NCBI RefSeq assembly: GCF_007670255.1
Contig: NZ_SZVS01000004.1
Span: 308,886 to 372,885 of the forward strand
Source of the DNA: Paenarthrobacter nicotinovorans
GTDB lineage: Bacteria; Actinomycetota; Actinomycetes; Actinomycetales; Micrococcaceae
DNA: 64,000 nucleotides
Direction: 5' to 3'
Below the pieces are notes generated by a model, which was not told where the DNA came from, searched no databases, and was given only the letters and a program-made list of their open reading frames with translations. Positions within the stretch are counted from its first letter, which is position 1. Each line of letters starts with the position of its first letter. The translations under genes were made by a program, and so were the position numbers. This document shows, piece after piece, positions 31,966 to 39,341 of this stretch.

Positions 31966-32313
31966 ATGACCGTAAAACTCAACAAGAAGGCATTCGAGAA
32001 CGCAAAGCACCTGATCCGCGACGGCAAGGCTGTCAAGGACGAACGTGATGACTGGAGCGAGCACGCACCCTCCACCAAGGAGGAGAACGCCTTCCTGGAC
32101 AAGCACGATTTCGCTGACTACGGCAAGTGGTACCTCGGTGTCGACGACGAACACCCCGACGACCAAAAGGGCCACTACAAGTTCCCGATCGGCGACTTCA
32201 AGAAGATCCACCGTTGTGGAGTCATCTCTGCGGAAAGCCGGGCCGGTCAAAACGACTACGACGACATCCGGGACGCCCTGGGCAAGCTCCTCGAGCTGAT
32301 CGACAAGGACTGA
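31966..32313 (+). CDS. small hypothetical protein, DNA/phage-protein-like C-terminus
   Basis: 115 residues, charged (Lys/Asp-rich). The C-terminal part (DFADYGKWYLGVDDEH, HYKFPIGDFKKIHRCGVISA, YDDIRDALGKLLELI) resembles short domains often found at the end of phage prohead proteases and in stand-alone actinobacterial proteins; this similarity is from memory and weak. ATG 31966 is preceded by GAGGGTTGAGAAA; the frame is open upstream. Isolated between the pnt operon and the convergent minus-strand operon. Confidence 0.6.
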   Translation: MTVKLNKKAFENAKHLIRDGKAVKDERDDWSEHAPSTKEENAFLDKHDFADYGKWYLGVDDEHPDDQKGHYKFPIGDFKKIHRCGVISAESRAGQNDYDDIRDALGKLLELIDKD

Positions 32314-32355
32314 GCCGATCCACACCGGGTAGCCCGAGGACGTCCCGTCCTTCCA

Positions 32356-33081
32356 TCAAGCCAGCAGTCGGCCCCACTTCGGGTCCAGCAGCGGTGCCCC
32401 GGCCAGTTTCAGGGCATGCCAGAGGGTGACCGCCACGGAATCGAGAACGGGTACTCCGGTGCGGGCCTCCACCTCCGCCGTGATGTTGGCGCCGTACAGG
32501 TTGGTGCAGAGGTACACCAAGGCATCAGGATGAGAGGCGGCCAATTCGAGGGAGCCGGGCAGCATCTCCTGGTCCGTCACCCGGGCGAAGGACTCGTTGT
32601 CGCTGAGATCCAAGTGCCTGTGGTCGATTGTCTTGATGCCCTCGCGGTCGTAGGAAGCGATCACGGCGTCATTCACGTCGGAGGTGTACGGGGTAAACAG
32701 CCCAATCCGCTCGGTGCTGAACGCCCCAAATGCTGCCAGATAGGCAAGCGTCGACGTGGTTGCGGGGATACCGGTGGCTTCGGTGATCTCGCGGACGATT
32801 GCGTGGTCGTGTTCAGCTCCAAGCCAGGAACCCGAGGTCCCGTTCCAGGCAATGACATCCACATTCGCGGTGGCCAGGAGTTCGGCCGCGTCGCGCATCA
32901 CGGTGGCATCGAATTGCTTGTCCGAGGAGTCATCCAGGGCAATACGGGTGACGGGAATGCGCGTGGAGTGGACGGTGACGTCCCGGCGCTCGCCGAGGAT
33001 CCGGTACGTCTGTGGTTCCAGACAGGTGTTGGAGGACGGCACAATCATGCCGATGCGGGTGGGTCGGTCAAGGGTAGGCAT
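32356..33081 (-). CDS. maleate isomerase / Asp-Glu racemase superfamily protein
   Basis: 241 residues, tandem alpha/beta halves. Two Cys occupy the superfamily's catalytic places: SSNTCLEP (about 23) and YLCTNLYGA (about 197), and the first motif IGMIVPSSNT is that of maleate cis-trans isomerase and arylmalonate decarboxylase. ATG 33081 is the start of the conserved core. Last gene of the GntR-controlled operon, 10 bp after the hydantoinase-like gene; it could convert a cis-dicarboxylate to fumarate at the end of the pathway. Confidence 0.82.
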   Translation of the reverse strand: MPTLDRPTRIGMIVPSSNTCLEPQTYRILGERRDVTVHSTRIPVTRIALDDSSDKQFDATVMRDAAELLATANVDVIAWNGTSGSWLGAEHDHAIVREITEATGIPATTSTLAYLAAFGAFSTERIGLFTPYTSDVNDAVIASYDREGIKTIDHRHLDLSDNESFARVTDQEMLPGSLELAASHPDALVYLCTNLYGANITAEVEARTGVPVLDSVAVTLWHALKLAGAPLLDPKWGRLLA

Positions 33082-33091
33082 GAGGGACTCC

Positions 33092-34519
33092 TTAGACAGA
33101 AGCGGAAGTGGGTGCGGAAAGGGCATCGCGGTGCTCGGTGAAACCGTTCCGCGAGACGAAACGGCCCACGGGGCCGGGATCGTGGAAGCCGTCGCCATCC
33201 AGGACCACGCGTCCGGCGGAAACCACGACGGCGGGCCAACCGTTCAGCGTCTTCCCTTCGAAAGGCGAGAAATCAGTCCCCATGTGCAGCGCACCGCCGT
33301 CGACGGTTCGCTGTGCGGCGGGATCGAAGATCACCAAGTCCGCGTCGAAACCCTCCACGATTGCTCCCTTGGAAGGGAGCGCGTTGATCCGGGCTGGACC
33401 CGCCGAGAAGACCTCAACGAAGTCCTCCACCGAACCTCCGGCCTCGGTGACCAGGGCAGTGAACGTGACAGGCATGCGGGTCTCGACGCCGGGCAGGCCG
33501 TGGGGCATGAAGCGGACATCGTCCGTGCGTTCCCGCTTCTGGGAGAGGTCGTAGCAGGAGTGGTCCGAGGAAACGGTGTGGATGGCGCCAGCTGCGAGGC
33601 GTTCCTTCAACGCAGCTACAGTTTCGGCGCTGCGCATGGGCGGGCAGCAGGCGTACCACTCAGGGAAGGTTGAGCCGTAGACCGTGTCGTCCAGGGTGAG
33701 GTAGTGCGGGCACGTTTCGGAATACGCCTCCATTCCCCGCGTTCGGGCCTCGCTGACCAGATCTACCGCGCCGGGCGTGGACTGGTGCACGAAGTACACA
33801 GGGGCTCCCGTGTACTCGGCCATGGCCAATGTTTCCTTGACGGAAATCTCCTCGGCGAGCTCGGGCCGCGTGCGGTGCAGATGCTCTATCCCGATCAGTC
33901 CGTCCGCGGCGTGCTCTTCCGTGCAGTCGCTGATGATGGCGTCGTGCTCGGCGTGGATGTAGGTCAGGCCGTCCAGCCGCACCATCTCACGCATCACCTT
34001 AAGGATGGTGTCGTTGTCCGCCATGGTCGATCCGCGGTTGGTGGTGTACATCTTCACTGAGCGGATACCCTCGGCAGCCAACTGTTCCAGTTGCCAGGGC
34101 ACGGTCTCGTCCCACGAGATCACCGAGCCGTGCAGGGCAACATCACAGCGGGATTCCGCGGCGAGGCGCTTCTTGTTGAGGGCTGCATCCAGCGGGGTTT
34201 CCTGGGCATCGCGGGGGATGCCGAAGTCGATGATGGTGGTGGTTCCGCCCCACAAAGCAGCTGTGGAGGAGATGTTGTAATCATCCAGGGTTCGGAAACG
34301 GCCGGTTACCTGGGCTACATGGCAGTGTCCGTCCACGCCGCCGGGGATGACCAGCATGCCGGCAGCGTTAATGGTCCGAGCAGCCAAAGGTATGGGTTCC
34401 GATGCATCAATCAGCGAGGTGACTTTGCCGGCGTCGACGATCACATGGGCGGCCTGCCGCCCGAAACTGTTCACCACGGTGCCGTTGGCGATCACGAGGT
34501 CTGGGAGTTGGGACATCAT
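33092..34519 (-). CDS. cyclic amidohydrolase (dihydropyrimidinase/hydantoinase/allantoinase family)
   Basis: 475 residues, the usual length. Metal site: PGGVDGHCHV (HxH, about 58-67), carboxylated-Lys site IRSVKMYTT (about 158), His in TYIHAEHD and YFVHQSTPG, and Asp in VSSDHSCYD. Cyclic amides such as dihydropyrimidines, hydantoins or imides are opened by this fold. No carbamoylase accompanies it, so a plain hydantoin route is incomplete here. The start is the first of two adjacent Met codons. Located between the racemase-family gene and the maleate-isomerase-like gene. Confidence 0.88.
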   Translation of the reverse strand: MMSQLPDLVIANGTVVNSFGRQAAHVIVDAGKVTSLIDASEPIPLAARTINAAGMLVIPGGVDGHCHVAQVTGRFRTLDDYNISSTAALWGGTTTIIDFGIPRDAQETPLDAALNKKRLAAESRCDVALHGSVISWDETVPWQLEQLAAEGIRSVKMYTTNRGSTMADNDTILKVMREMVRLDGLTYIHAEHDAIISDCTEEHAADGLIGIEHLHRTRPELAEEISVKETLAMAEYTGAPVYFVHQSTPGAVDLVSEARTRGMEAYSETCPHYLTLDDTVYGSTFPEWYACCPPMRSAETVAALKERLAAGAIHTVSSDHSCYDLSQKRERTDDVRFMPHGLPGVETRMPVTFTALVTEAGGSVEDFVEVFSAGPARINALPSKGAIVEGFDADLVIFDPAAQRTVDGGALHMGTDFSPFEGKTLNGWPAVVVSAGRVVLDGDGFHDPGPVGRFVSRNGFTEHRDALSAPTSASV

Positions 34520-34541
34520 CGTCCTCCTTTTCTGAAGTGTC

Positions 34542-35351
34542 TTAGGCGGTGGGCGAGAGCTGGGCCGATTGGGCGGCCGTCAGCGCGGCGTCGAGGTTGG
34601 CGGAGAGGCCGCGTCGGGTCTTCACCGGCGGGGCCGCGAAAGAACCACCACGGTGGACGCCGGACTTCAGCGACACCACGGCTTCGGCCATGCGCACACC
34701 GGCGGAGATACCGTCCACCACGGGCACGGGGATCCGGCCTTCGAGCTCACGGGCCAGCCCCGCGAGCGGCGCACCGGCCAGGATCACGACGTCGGCGCCG
34801 TCCTCTGCGACGGCCTGCCGGCTCAGTGCCAGGAGGGTTTCCTTGAAATCCGCCTGGACCGAGCCGATTGAGTTGAGGGACTGATTGATGGAACGGATGG
34901 ACGCGAGGCGGCCGCCGAAGCCGAAGCGCTCCACGCAATCGCGGTACCAGGCCTGGATGCGGTCCGAGATGGCAATGATGGAGAAACGCTGGCCCTGCAA
35001 CGCGGCTGCGCACAGGGCGGCCTCAGTGATCCCGATGACCGGGACGTCCACGAGTTCCTTCAGCGCGGGCATGCCCGGGTCGCCGAAGGCGGCCACCACT
35101 ATGCCGTCCACGGCGGGAGCCGCGCCGGCGTGCGCAGCTGATGTGCCGCCGTCGTGCGCGTATTCGGCGATCAGCTCCGCAACGGCACCAGCGGCGATGA
35201 GCGATTCGAAGCGCGTCTCGATGTACTCGACGCCGTGCCCGGCGGTCCGGACGATCAGCTCGGTGTCCGTGCTGGCGGAACGGAGGGCTTCGGCCTCGAT
35301 GAGCGCCGTGACGTCGTCGCTGATGTTGGGGTTGATGACCAGGAGTTTCAT
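34542..35351 (-). CDS. Asp/Glu/hydantoin racemase-family protein lacking both catalytic cysteines
   Basis: 269 residues, clearly of the family (KLLVINPNISDDVTALIEAE; later VVAAFGDPGMPALKEL and VPVIGITEAA). In hydantoin and allantoin racemases the first active Cys is in CFGDPG; here it is AAFGDPG. The second, normally in LGCAG, is LAGAPLAG. Both acid/base Cys are thus absent, so it probably does not racemise. It may be a decarboxylase, lyase or binding protein. The gene overlaps gntR by 4 bp. A C-terminal tail of about 30 residues is Ala/Ser-rich. Confidence 0.83.
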   Translation of the reverse strand: MKLLVINPNISDDVTALIEAEALRSASTDTELIVRTAGHGVEYIETRFESLIAAGAVAELIAEYAHDGGTSAAHAGAAPAVDGIVVAAFGDPGMPALKELVDVPVIGITEAALCAAALQGQRFSIIAISDRIQAWYRDCVERFGFGGRLASIRSINQSLNSIGSVQADFKETLLALSRQAVAEDGADVVILAGAPLAGLARELEGRIPVPVVDGISAGVRMAEAVVSLKSGVHRGGSFAAPPVKTRRGLSANLDAALTAAQSAQLSPTA

Positions 35352-36028
35352 GGTTTCTTCCGTAGCTGGGGCTCCGTGGCGCTGTAGTCCTCGGGGAACT
35401 GGTCGCGGTACTTTCCAACGTGCGACGCCGATTGGGCGGCGGCGCGGTCGGCGTCACCGCTGGCGATCGCTGCGTAGAGTTCGCGGTGTTCGCGGATCAG
35501 TTCCGGGAGGTCGCTGACGTGGCGGAAGAGCCAGTGCATGCGGCCTTGGAGGGGTTCGAGTGCCGAGCGGAGAAAGTCGTTGTTGGCGATGCCGGTGATG
35601 GCATCGTGGAATTCGCTGTTGGCGCGGTGGGCTTCCAGGACCGAGCCTTTGGCGAGGAAGTGTTCGGCCTGGTCCAGCAGCCCGGAAAGGTGTTGGAGGT
35701 CCTCCGGCGTGGCGCGCTTCGCGGCGAGCCGGCAGGCCAGGACTTCCAGGGATTGGCGGACATCGAACAAGTCCTCCACATCCTTGGGGCTCAGGCCGCT
35801 CACTTCGGTGCCCCGCCCCGAGCGGTCCCGGATGAGCCCTTCCTGCCGGAGCATCCGAAGGGCTTCGCGGATGGGGAGGCGGGAGACGTTGAACTCTGCG
35901 GCGAGGTCCCGCTCCACCAGCCGGGTGCCGGGCGCATAGTGGCCTTCGAAGATCCGGGTACGGAGCGTGTCACGCACGGATTCCCGGAGGGGGCGGTCCG
36001 TGGTGTTCGTGTCTTCTGCGGTCAGCAT
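35348..36028 (-). CDS. GntR-family regulator (FadR subfamily, FCD domain)
   Basis: 226 residues. Winged helix at 15-75 (VRDTLRTRIFEGHYAPGTRL, then FNVSRLPIREALRMLRQEGL), followed by an all-helical FCD effector domain with the metal-binding Asp/His pattern (HRANSEFHDAITGIAN, RHVSDLPELIREHREL). Likely represses its own operon through the perfect palindrome TTTTGGGATCCCAAAA at 37646-37661, and is released by a carboxylate intermediate. It lies between the MFS carrier and the catabolic genes. Confidence 0.88.
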   Translation of the reverse strand: MLTAEDTNTTDRPLRESVRDTLRTRIFEGHYAPGTRLVERDLAAEFNVSRLPIREALRMLRQEGLIRDRSGRGTEVSGLSPKDVEDLFDVRQSLEVLACRLAAKRATPEDLQHLSGLLDQAEHFLAKGSVLEAHRANSEFHDAITGIANNDFLRSALEPLQGRMHWLFRHVSDLPELIREHRELYAAIASGDADRAAAQSASHVGKYRDQFPEDYSATEPQLRKKP

Positions 36029-36126
36029 GTCAGCTCCATTTCCGTGATGTGTAAGGCGATGCGCCCGGCCCGGCGGTGTCCGGCGTTGGGTGGTTCAGGA
36101 CCCTCGGCCGGCCCGGTGAGTGCGAG

Positions 36127-37467
36127 TCAGACCGGGAGCCGCTTGTTGTAATCCAGGGCCAGGACGGAGACGCCCATGACTACCGCGGACCCAACAAAGT
36201 AGATCAATGCCCAGGTGTAGGAGCCGGTTGCCCCGACAATCAGGCCTACCACAATCGGAGTGATGAACCCGGCAATGTTGCCGCTGAAGTTCATTGCCCC
36301 ACCGAGGACGCCGGCGTTGGTGCGGCCGCCCAGGATGGACGGGATGGACCAGAACAGGCCGACCCAGCGGAGGAAGAACAGGACTACCGAAAGAAGCACG
36401 ACGGCGGTGATCGGGTCAGCGACGACGGTGACACCAACCAGTCCGCCCACCACTACGACGCTGGAAATGCCCAGCAGTGTACGCATGACCTTGTTGGCCG
36501 AAGCACCGGCGGCACGCCACTTGTCCGCAATGGTTCCACCGAGGATCTCGCCGACGAACCCGGCGCCGAAGATCACGAACGTGGACCAGCCGATGGTCTT
36601 GAGGTCGAATCCCTTTGCCTGCGCCAAGTAAAGCGGGCCCCACGTCAGCAGGCCGTAGAACACGCCGTTGAAGCCCAGCCAGCCGAAGCACATTGCCCAG
36701 AAGGAGCGGAACTTCAGGTAAGGCAGGAGTGCGCGCTTGCCCTGGGCGCCTTCGCGGGCGGCTTCTGCGTCTTCCTCAGCATGGGAAGCCTCGATGTAGT
36801 CCGCTTCAGCGTTGTTCACGCCCTTGTGCTGGCGGGGATTGTCGCGGATGTACCACCAGACGGCCAGGCCCATGAGGATGGTGGCTGCGCCGGCGATGAT
36901 GAACGACATGCGCCAGCTTCCGGTGGAAGCGATCAGCCAGGTGATGAGGATGCCGCCAAGGCCTGCGCCGAGGGGAGCGCCTGCGTCAAGGATCGTGGCG
37001 CCGCGGCCCCGTTCCTTCTTGTGCATCCAGATGGCGTTGAGTTTGCCGCCGGCGGGCATGACGCCTGCTTCGGTGACGCCGATGCCCAGGCGGGCGATGA
37101 ACATGCTCAGGAAGCCTCCGGCGAAACCGGACGCGGCCGTTGCTGCGCCCCAGCCGATGCAGGACGCCGTGACCACCTTGCGGGGGCCGAACTTGTCGAT
37201 CAGCCAGCCGACAGGGATCTGCATGAGGGCGTAGGTCCAGAAGAAGGCAGAGAGGAGCAGGCCGACGAGTTCGGGAGCCAGGTTGAATTCTTTTTGGATG
37301 ATGGGGAGTGCCACGGAGATGGAACCGCGGTCGATGTAATTGACCGCGACCAGGACCAACAACAGGATGAAGAGCTTCCAGCGGACGTTCGTGCGGCGCT
37401 GCACGCCGTCCTTGCCGGGTTGTTGCTCGCTGTCCTGGGTTGCCACTTGGGTGTTTTCGAGAGACAC
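36127..37467 (-). CDS. MFS transporter, anion:cation symporter (ACS) family
   Basis: 446 residues with 12 predicted membrane helices. Helix 1 ends NYIDRGSISVALP, the ACS signature; VGWLIDKFGPRKVV is the MFS loop; IARLGIGVTEAGVMPAGG follows. GTG 37467 was chosen over an upstream TTG because GAAGGAG lies 6 bp before it. First gene of the minus-strand operon, behind a 190-nt leader. Relatives carry organic anions such as galactonate, hexuronates or phthalate; here it should import the cyclic or dicarboxylic substrate of the downstream enzymes. Confidence 0.87.
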   Translation of the reverse strand: MSLENTQVATQDSEQQPGKDGVQRRTNVRWKLFILLLVLVAVNYIDRGSISVALPIIQKEFNLAPELVGLLLSAFFWTYALMQIPVGWLIDKFGPRKVVTASCIGWGAATAASGFAGGFLSMFIARLGIGVTEAGVMPAGGKLNAIWMHKKERGRGATILDAGAPLGAGLGGILITWLIASTGSWRMSFIIAGAATILMGLAVWWYIRDNPRQHKGVNNAEADYIEASHAEEDAEAAREGAQGKRALLPYLKFRSFWAMCFGWLGFNGVFYGLLTWGPLYLAQAKGFDLKTIGWSTFVIFGAGFVGEILGGTIADKWRAAGASANKVMRTLLGISSVVVVGGLVGVTVVADPITAVVLLSVVLFFLRWVGLFWSIPSILGGRTNAGVLGGAMNFSGNIAGFITPIVVGLIVGATGSYTWALIYFVGSAVVMGVSVLALDYNKRLPV

Positions 37468-37645
37468 AGCTTCTCCTTCAGTAGGAGTCAACGGGTGGGA
37501 ATGTCTTTAGGGCTTTTTGGGGCTTTTGGGGGGATGAGCCGGGCGGGATACCGCTGCAGCCTGACCCGTGCCGGCGGCAACTGTTGCGGTCCCTGCCCGA
37601 TGATTGAGCCGGGCCGCAGCCGGTAGTGGATCTTTTGGGATCCCG

Positions 37646-37661
37646 TTTTGGGATCCCAAAA
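37646..37661. promoter_or_regulatory. GntR-type operator, perfect 16-bp palindrome
   Basis: TTTTGGGATCCCAAAA is perfectly symmetric, and a partial copy TTTTGGGATCCC stands at 37633-37644. It falls just downstream of the -10 of the operon promoter, where a repressor would block initiation. The dyad style fits FadR/FCD regulators, one of which is encoded in the operon. Confidence 0.75.
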
Positions 37662-37664
37662 TCA

Positions 37665-37693
37665 AAGTTAGATGTGACGGGAAGCACTGTCAA
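37665..37693 (-). promoter_or_regulatory. Promoter of the MFS-gntR-racemase-hydrolase operon
   Basis: On the minus strand TTGACA (37693-37688) and TAACTT (37670-37665) are separated by exactly 17 bp, a strong vegetative-type promoter. Transcription would begin near 37658, inside the operator palindrome. Confidence 0.7.
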
Positions 37694-37797
37694 GGGGTTT
37701 GGTATACAGATCGTCTCAGCAGAATGTGACCGAGGCGGGCTTAAGAACCTGTTGCCGCGCACTTGAGACCTCTCGGCAGAGCCTTGACATGGGAAAA

Positions 37798-37826
37798 CCC
37801 CGCCTACCCGCGAAGGGAAGGCGGGG
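37798..37826 (-). terminator. Rho-independent terminator after the ACT-domain gene
   Basis: AGGCGGGG (37819-37826) pairs with CCCCGCCT (37798-37805) with extra pairing inside; read on the minus strand the stem is followed by TTTTCCC. It lies 45 bp after the stop of the ACT-domain gene. Confidence 0.75.
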
Positions 37827-37870
37827 CTTTGCCTAGGATTTCGGGAAGTGACTCGGCGCTTGGGATACCG

Positions 37871-38749
37871 CTAGCCCGTGGCGGACTTTCCGACCCCCGG
37901 GCTGTATGCCAGGATCTCAGCCAGTTCGGCCAGCCTGTGCGCCCTCGCCGACTCCGCCGGAGTAAACGGCTCGCCGGGACGGGAAAACAAGAGTGGGCCA
38001 TGCCAGGCGGTGGGAATCTTGAGGATGTCTGCAGAACGCTCGACGCCGGTGCTCACCTCGAGCGCCCGGTGTTCAGTACCTGTAGGCACCACCTTGGCGG
38101 ACAGGAGTTCGGCGACGGCCAAAGGCAGTTCCTGCGGATTGCCGGCGATCCGGGCCGCGAGGCTGAGGGCTTTGGTCTGTCCGTCCGCCATGGCCAGCGC
38201 AGTGGTGGGCCAGACATGGGACTCACGCCCGCCGCCGTCGTGCATTGCCTGAAGTAGTTCCTGCTCGGTGAGATGCCCCGGTGCGGACAGGACGAACTCA
38301 TCCATCACGCTGCCGGGGAGTCCCGCGCCATCCATGGGGTGGACGTGGATGCTGAGAATGTTCGTCTCCAGCCGGGCGAGGGACTGTGTGATCTTTTGCA
38401 GCGAACCCGGTTGGTCGCGCAGCAAGGTCCGGGCACGCCAGAGAGCGGGTGCTGTCTGCAGCCTGCGGCGGTGTTTGAGCGCCGGGGCATGCAGCCAACG
38501 CCGCAATACTTTGGCGGCAGACGGCTCGGCCACCCAGATCACCAGGACAGTCGCAGTGACGGTCAGGAGCAGGACCTTGGCCACATACGGCAGATGGGTC
38601 TCCACCACTGCCGCGTGCACCAACAGCTCGATGGGCAGCATGACGACGATGTTGGCCAGCGTGAGCCGGGCCTTGGGAGGTTCAGGCAGCTGGCCGCAGA
38701 CCTCGCACAGGAGGTCGGCGGTGACGGGAGCGCTCGCATTGGGCTTCAT
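37871..38749 (-). CDS. membrane protein with ACT domain
   Basis: 292 residues. Two hydrophobic segments at about 30-50 (ANIVVMLPIELLVHAAVV) and 57-75 (VAKVLLLTVTATVLVIWVA) are followed by an ACT-like domain (RTLLRDQPGSLQKITQSLAR with LETNILSIHVHPM, residues 106-140), with further soluble sequence to the end. ACT domains bind amino acids or small ligands. The protein probably sits in the membrane with the sensor in the cytosol; no partner gene is evident. An N-terminal LLCEVCGQL contains a Cys pair. Confidence 0.75.
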   Translation of the reverse strand: MKPNASAPVTADLLCEVCGQLPEPPKARLTLANIVVMLPIELLVHAAVVETHLPYVAKVLLLTVTATVLVIWVAEPSAAKVLRRWLHAPALKHRRRLQTAPALWRARTLLRDQPGSLQKITQSLARLETNILSIHVHPMDGAGLPGSVMDEFVLSAPGHLTEQELLQAMHDGGGRESHVWPTTALAMADGQTKALSLAARIAGNPQELPLAVAELLSAKVVPTGTEHRALEVSTGVERSADILKIPTAWHGPLLFSRPGEPFTPAESARAHRLAELAEILAYSPGVGKSATG

Positions 38750-38818
38750 GAACCCATGCTGCCGTCCGGGTGTTTCGTCTGCGTTGCTCCTGCGTCACGG
38801 TCTCGCGGCGGGTGCTGC

Positions 38819-39265
38819 CTAGCGGATCGGGTCCTCGTCCAGGTCGCGGTTGGCGCTGCGGGCGTCTGCGGCGTCCTTGAGGAGGTCGCGGATCTCGGCC
38901 AGGAGGGCGGTGTCGGCCGGAATCGGCTCTTCCTCGGGCTCCGCAGTGGCCAGGCGGTCCTTGACCATGGAGTTGATCTTGTTCATGGGCGCCACGAAGA
39001 TGAAGTAGACAACGGCGGCGGTGATCAGGAAGGTCACGAGGGCCGTAAGGACTGCCCCGATGTTGACGAACGTAGCCTCTTTGTCCGGCCAGATCCGGAA
39101 GCCCAGCCCGTCCGCATTGACGCCACCGGCCGCGGCGATCACCGGATTGATGATGTTGTTGGTGAAAGCGGCTACCAGTGCCGTGAAGGCACTGCCGATG
39201 ACGACCGCGATGGCCAGTTCGATCACGTTGCCGCGGAGAATGAAGTCCTTGAAACCCTTAAACAT
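38819..39265 (-). CDS. mscL: large-conductance mechanosensitive channel MscL
   Basis: 148 residues. Starts MFKGFKDFILRGNVIELAIAV in the usual way, with first membrane helix 14-40 (AVVIGSAFTALVAAF), a periplasmic loop, second helix about 75-100 (VNIGAVLTALVTFLITAAVVY) and the C-terminal bundle, including ALLAEIRDLL. Releases solutes on hypo-osmotic shock. The ATG at 39265 is fixed by family alignment; the longer open frame is not conserved. Confidence 0.94.
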   Translation of the reverse strand: MFKGFKDFILRGNVIELAIAVVIGSAFTALVAAFTNNIINPVIAAAGGVNADGLGFRIWPDKEATFVNIGAVLTALVTFLITAAVVYFIFVAPMNKINSMVKDRLATAEPEEEPIPADTALLAEIRDLLKDAADARSANRDLDEDPIR

Positions 39266-39341
39266 GGAGTGTCCTCTGGTCGGTACGGGGCGTATGGCTC
39301 GAGCAGAGTTCAAACTACCATTCCCGCGTATCAGCGGGATG

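Noticed and set aside
36076..37626. 516-codon plus-strand frame opposite the MFS gene
   Set aside because: Composition is Gly/Asp/Gln/His-rich with no membrane or domain pattern; the minus strand carries a clear ACS transporter.
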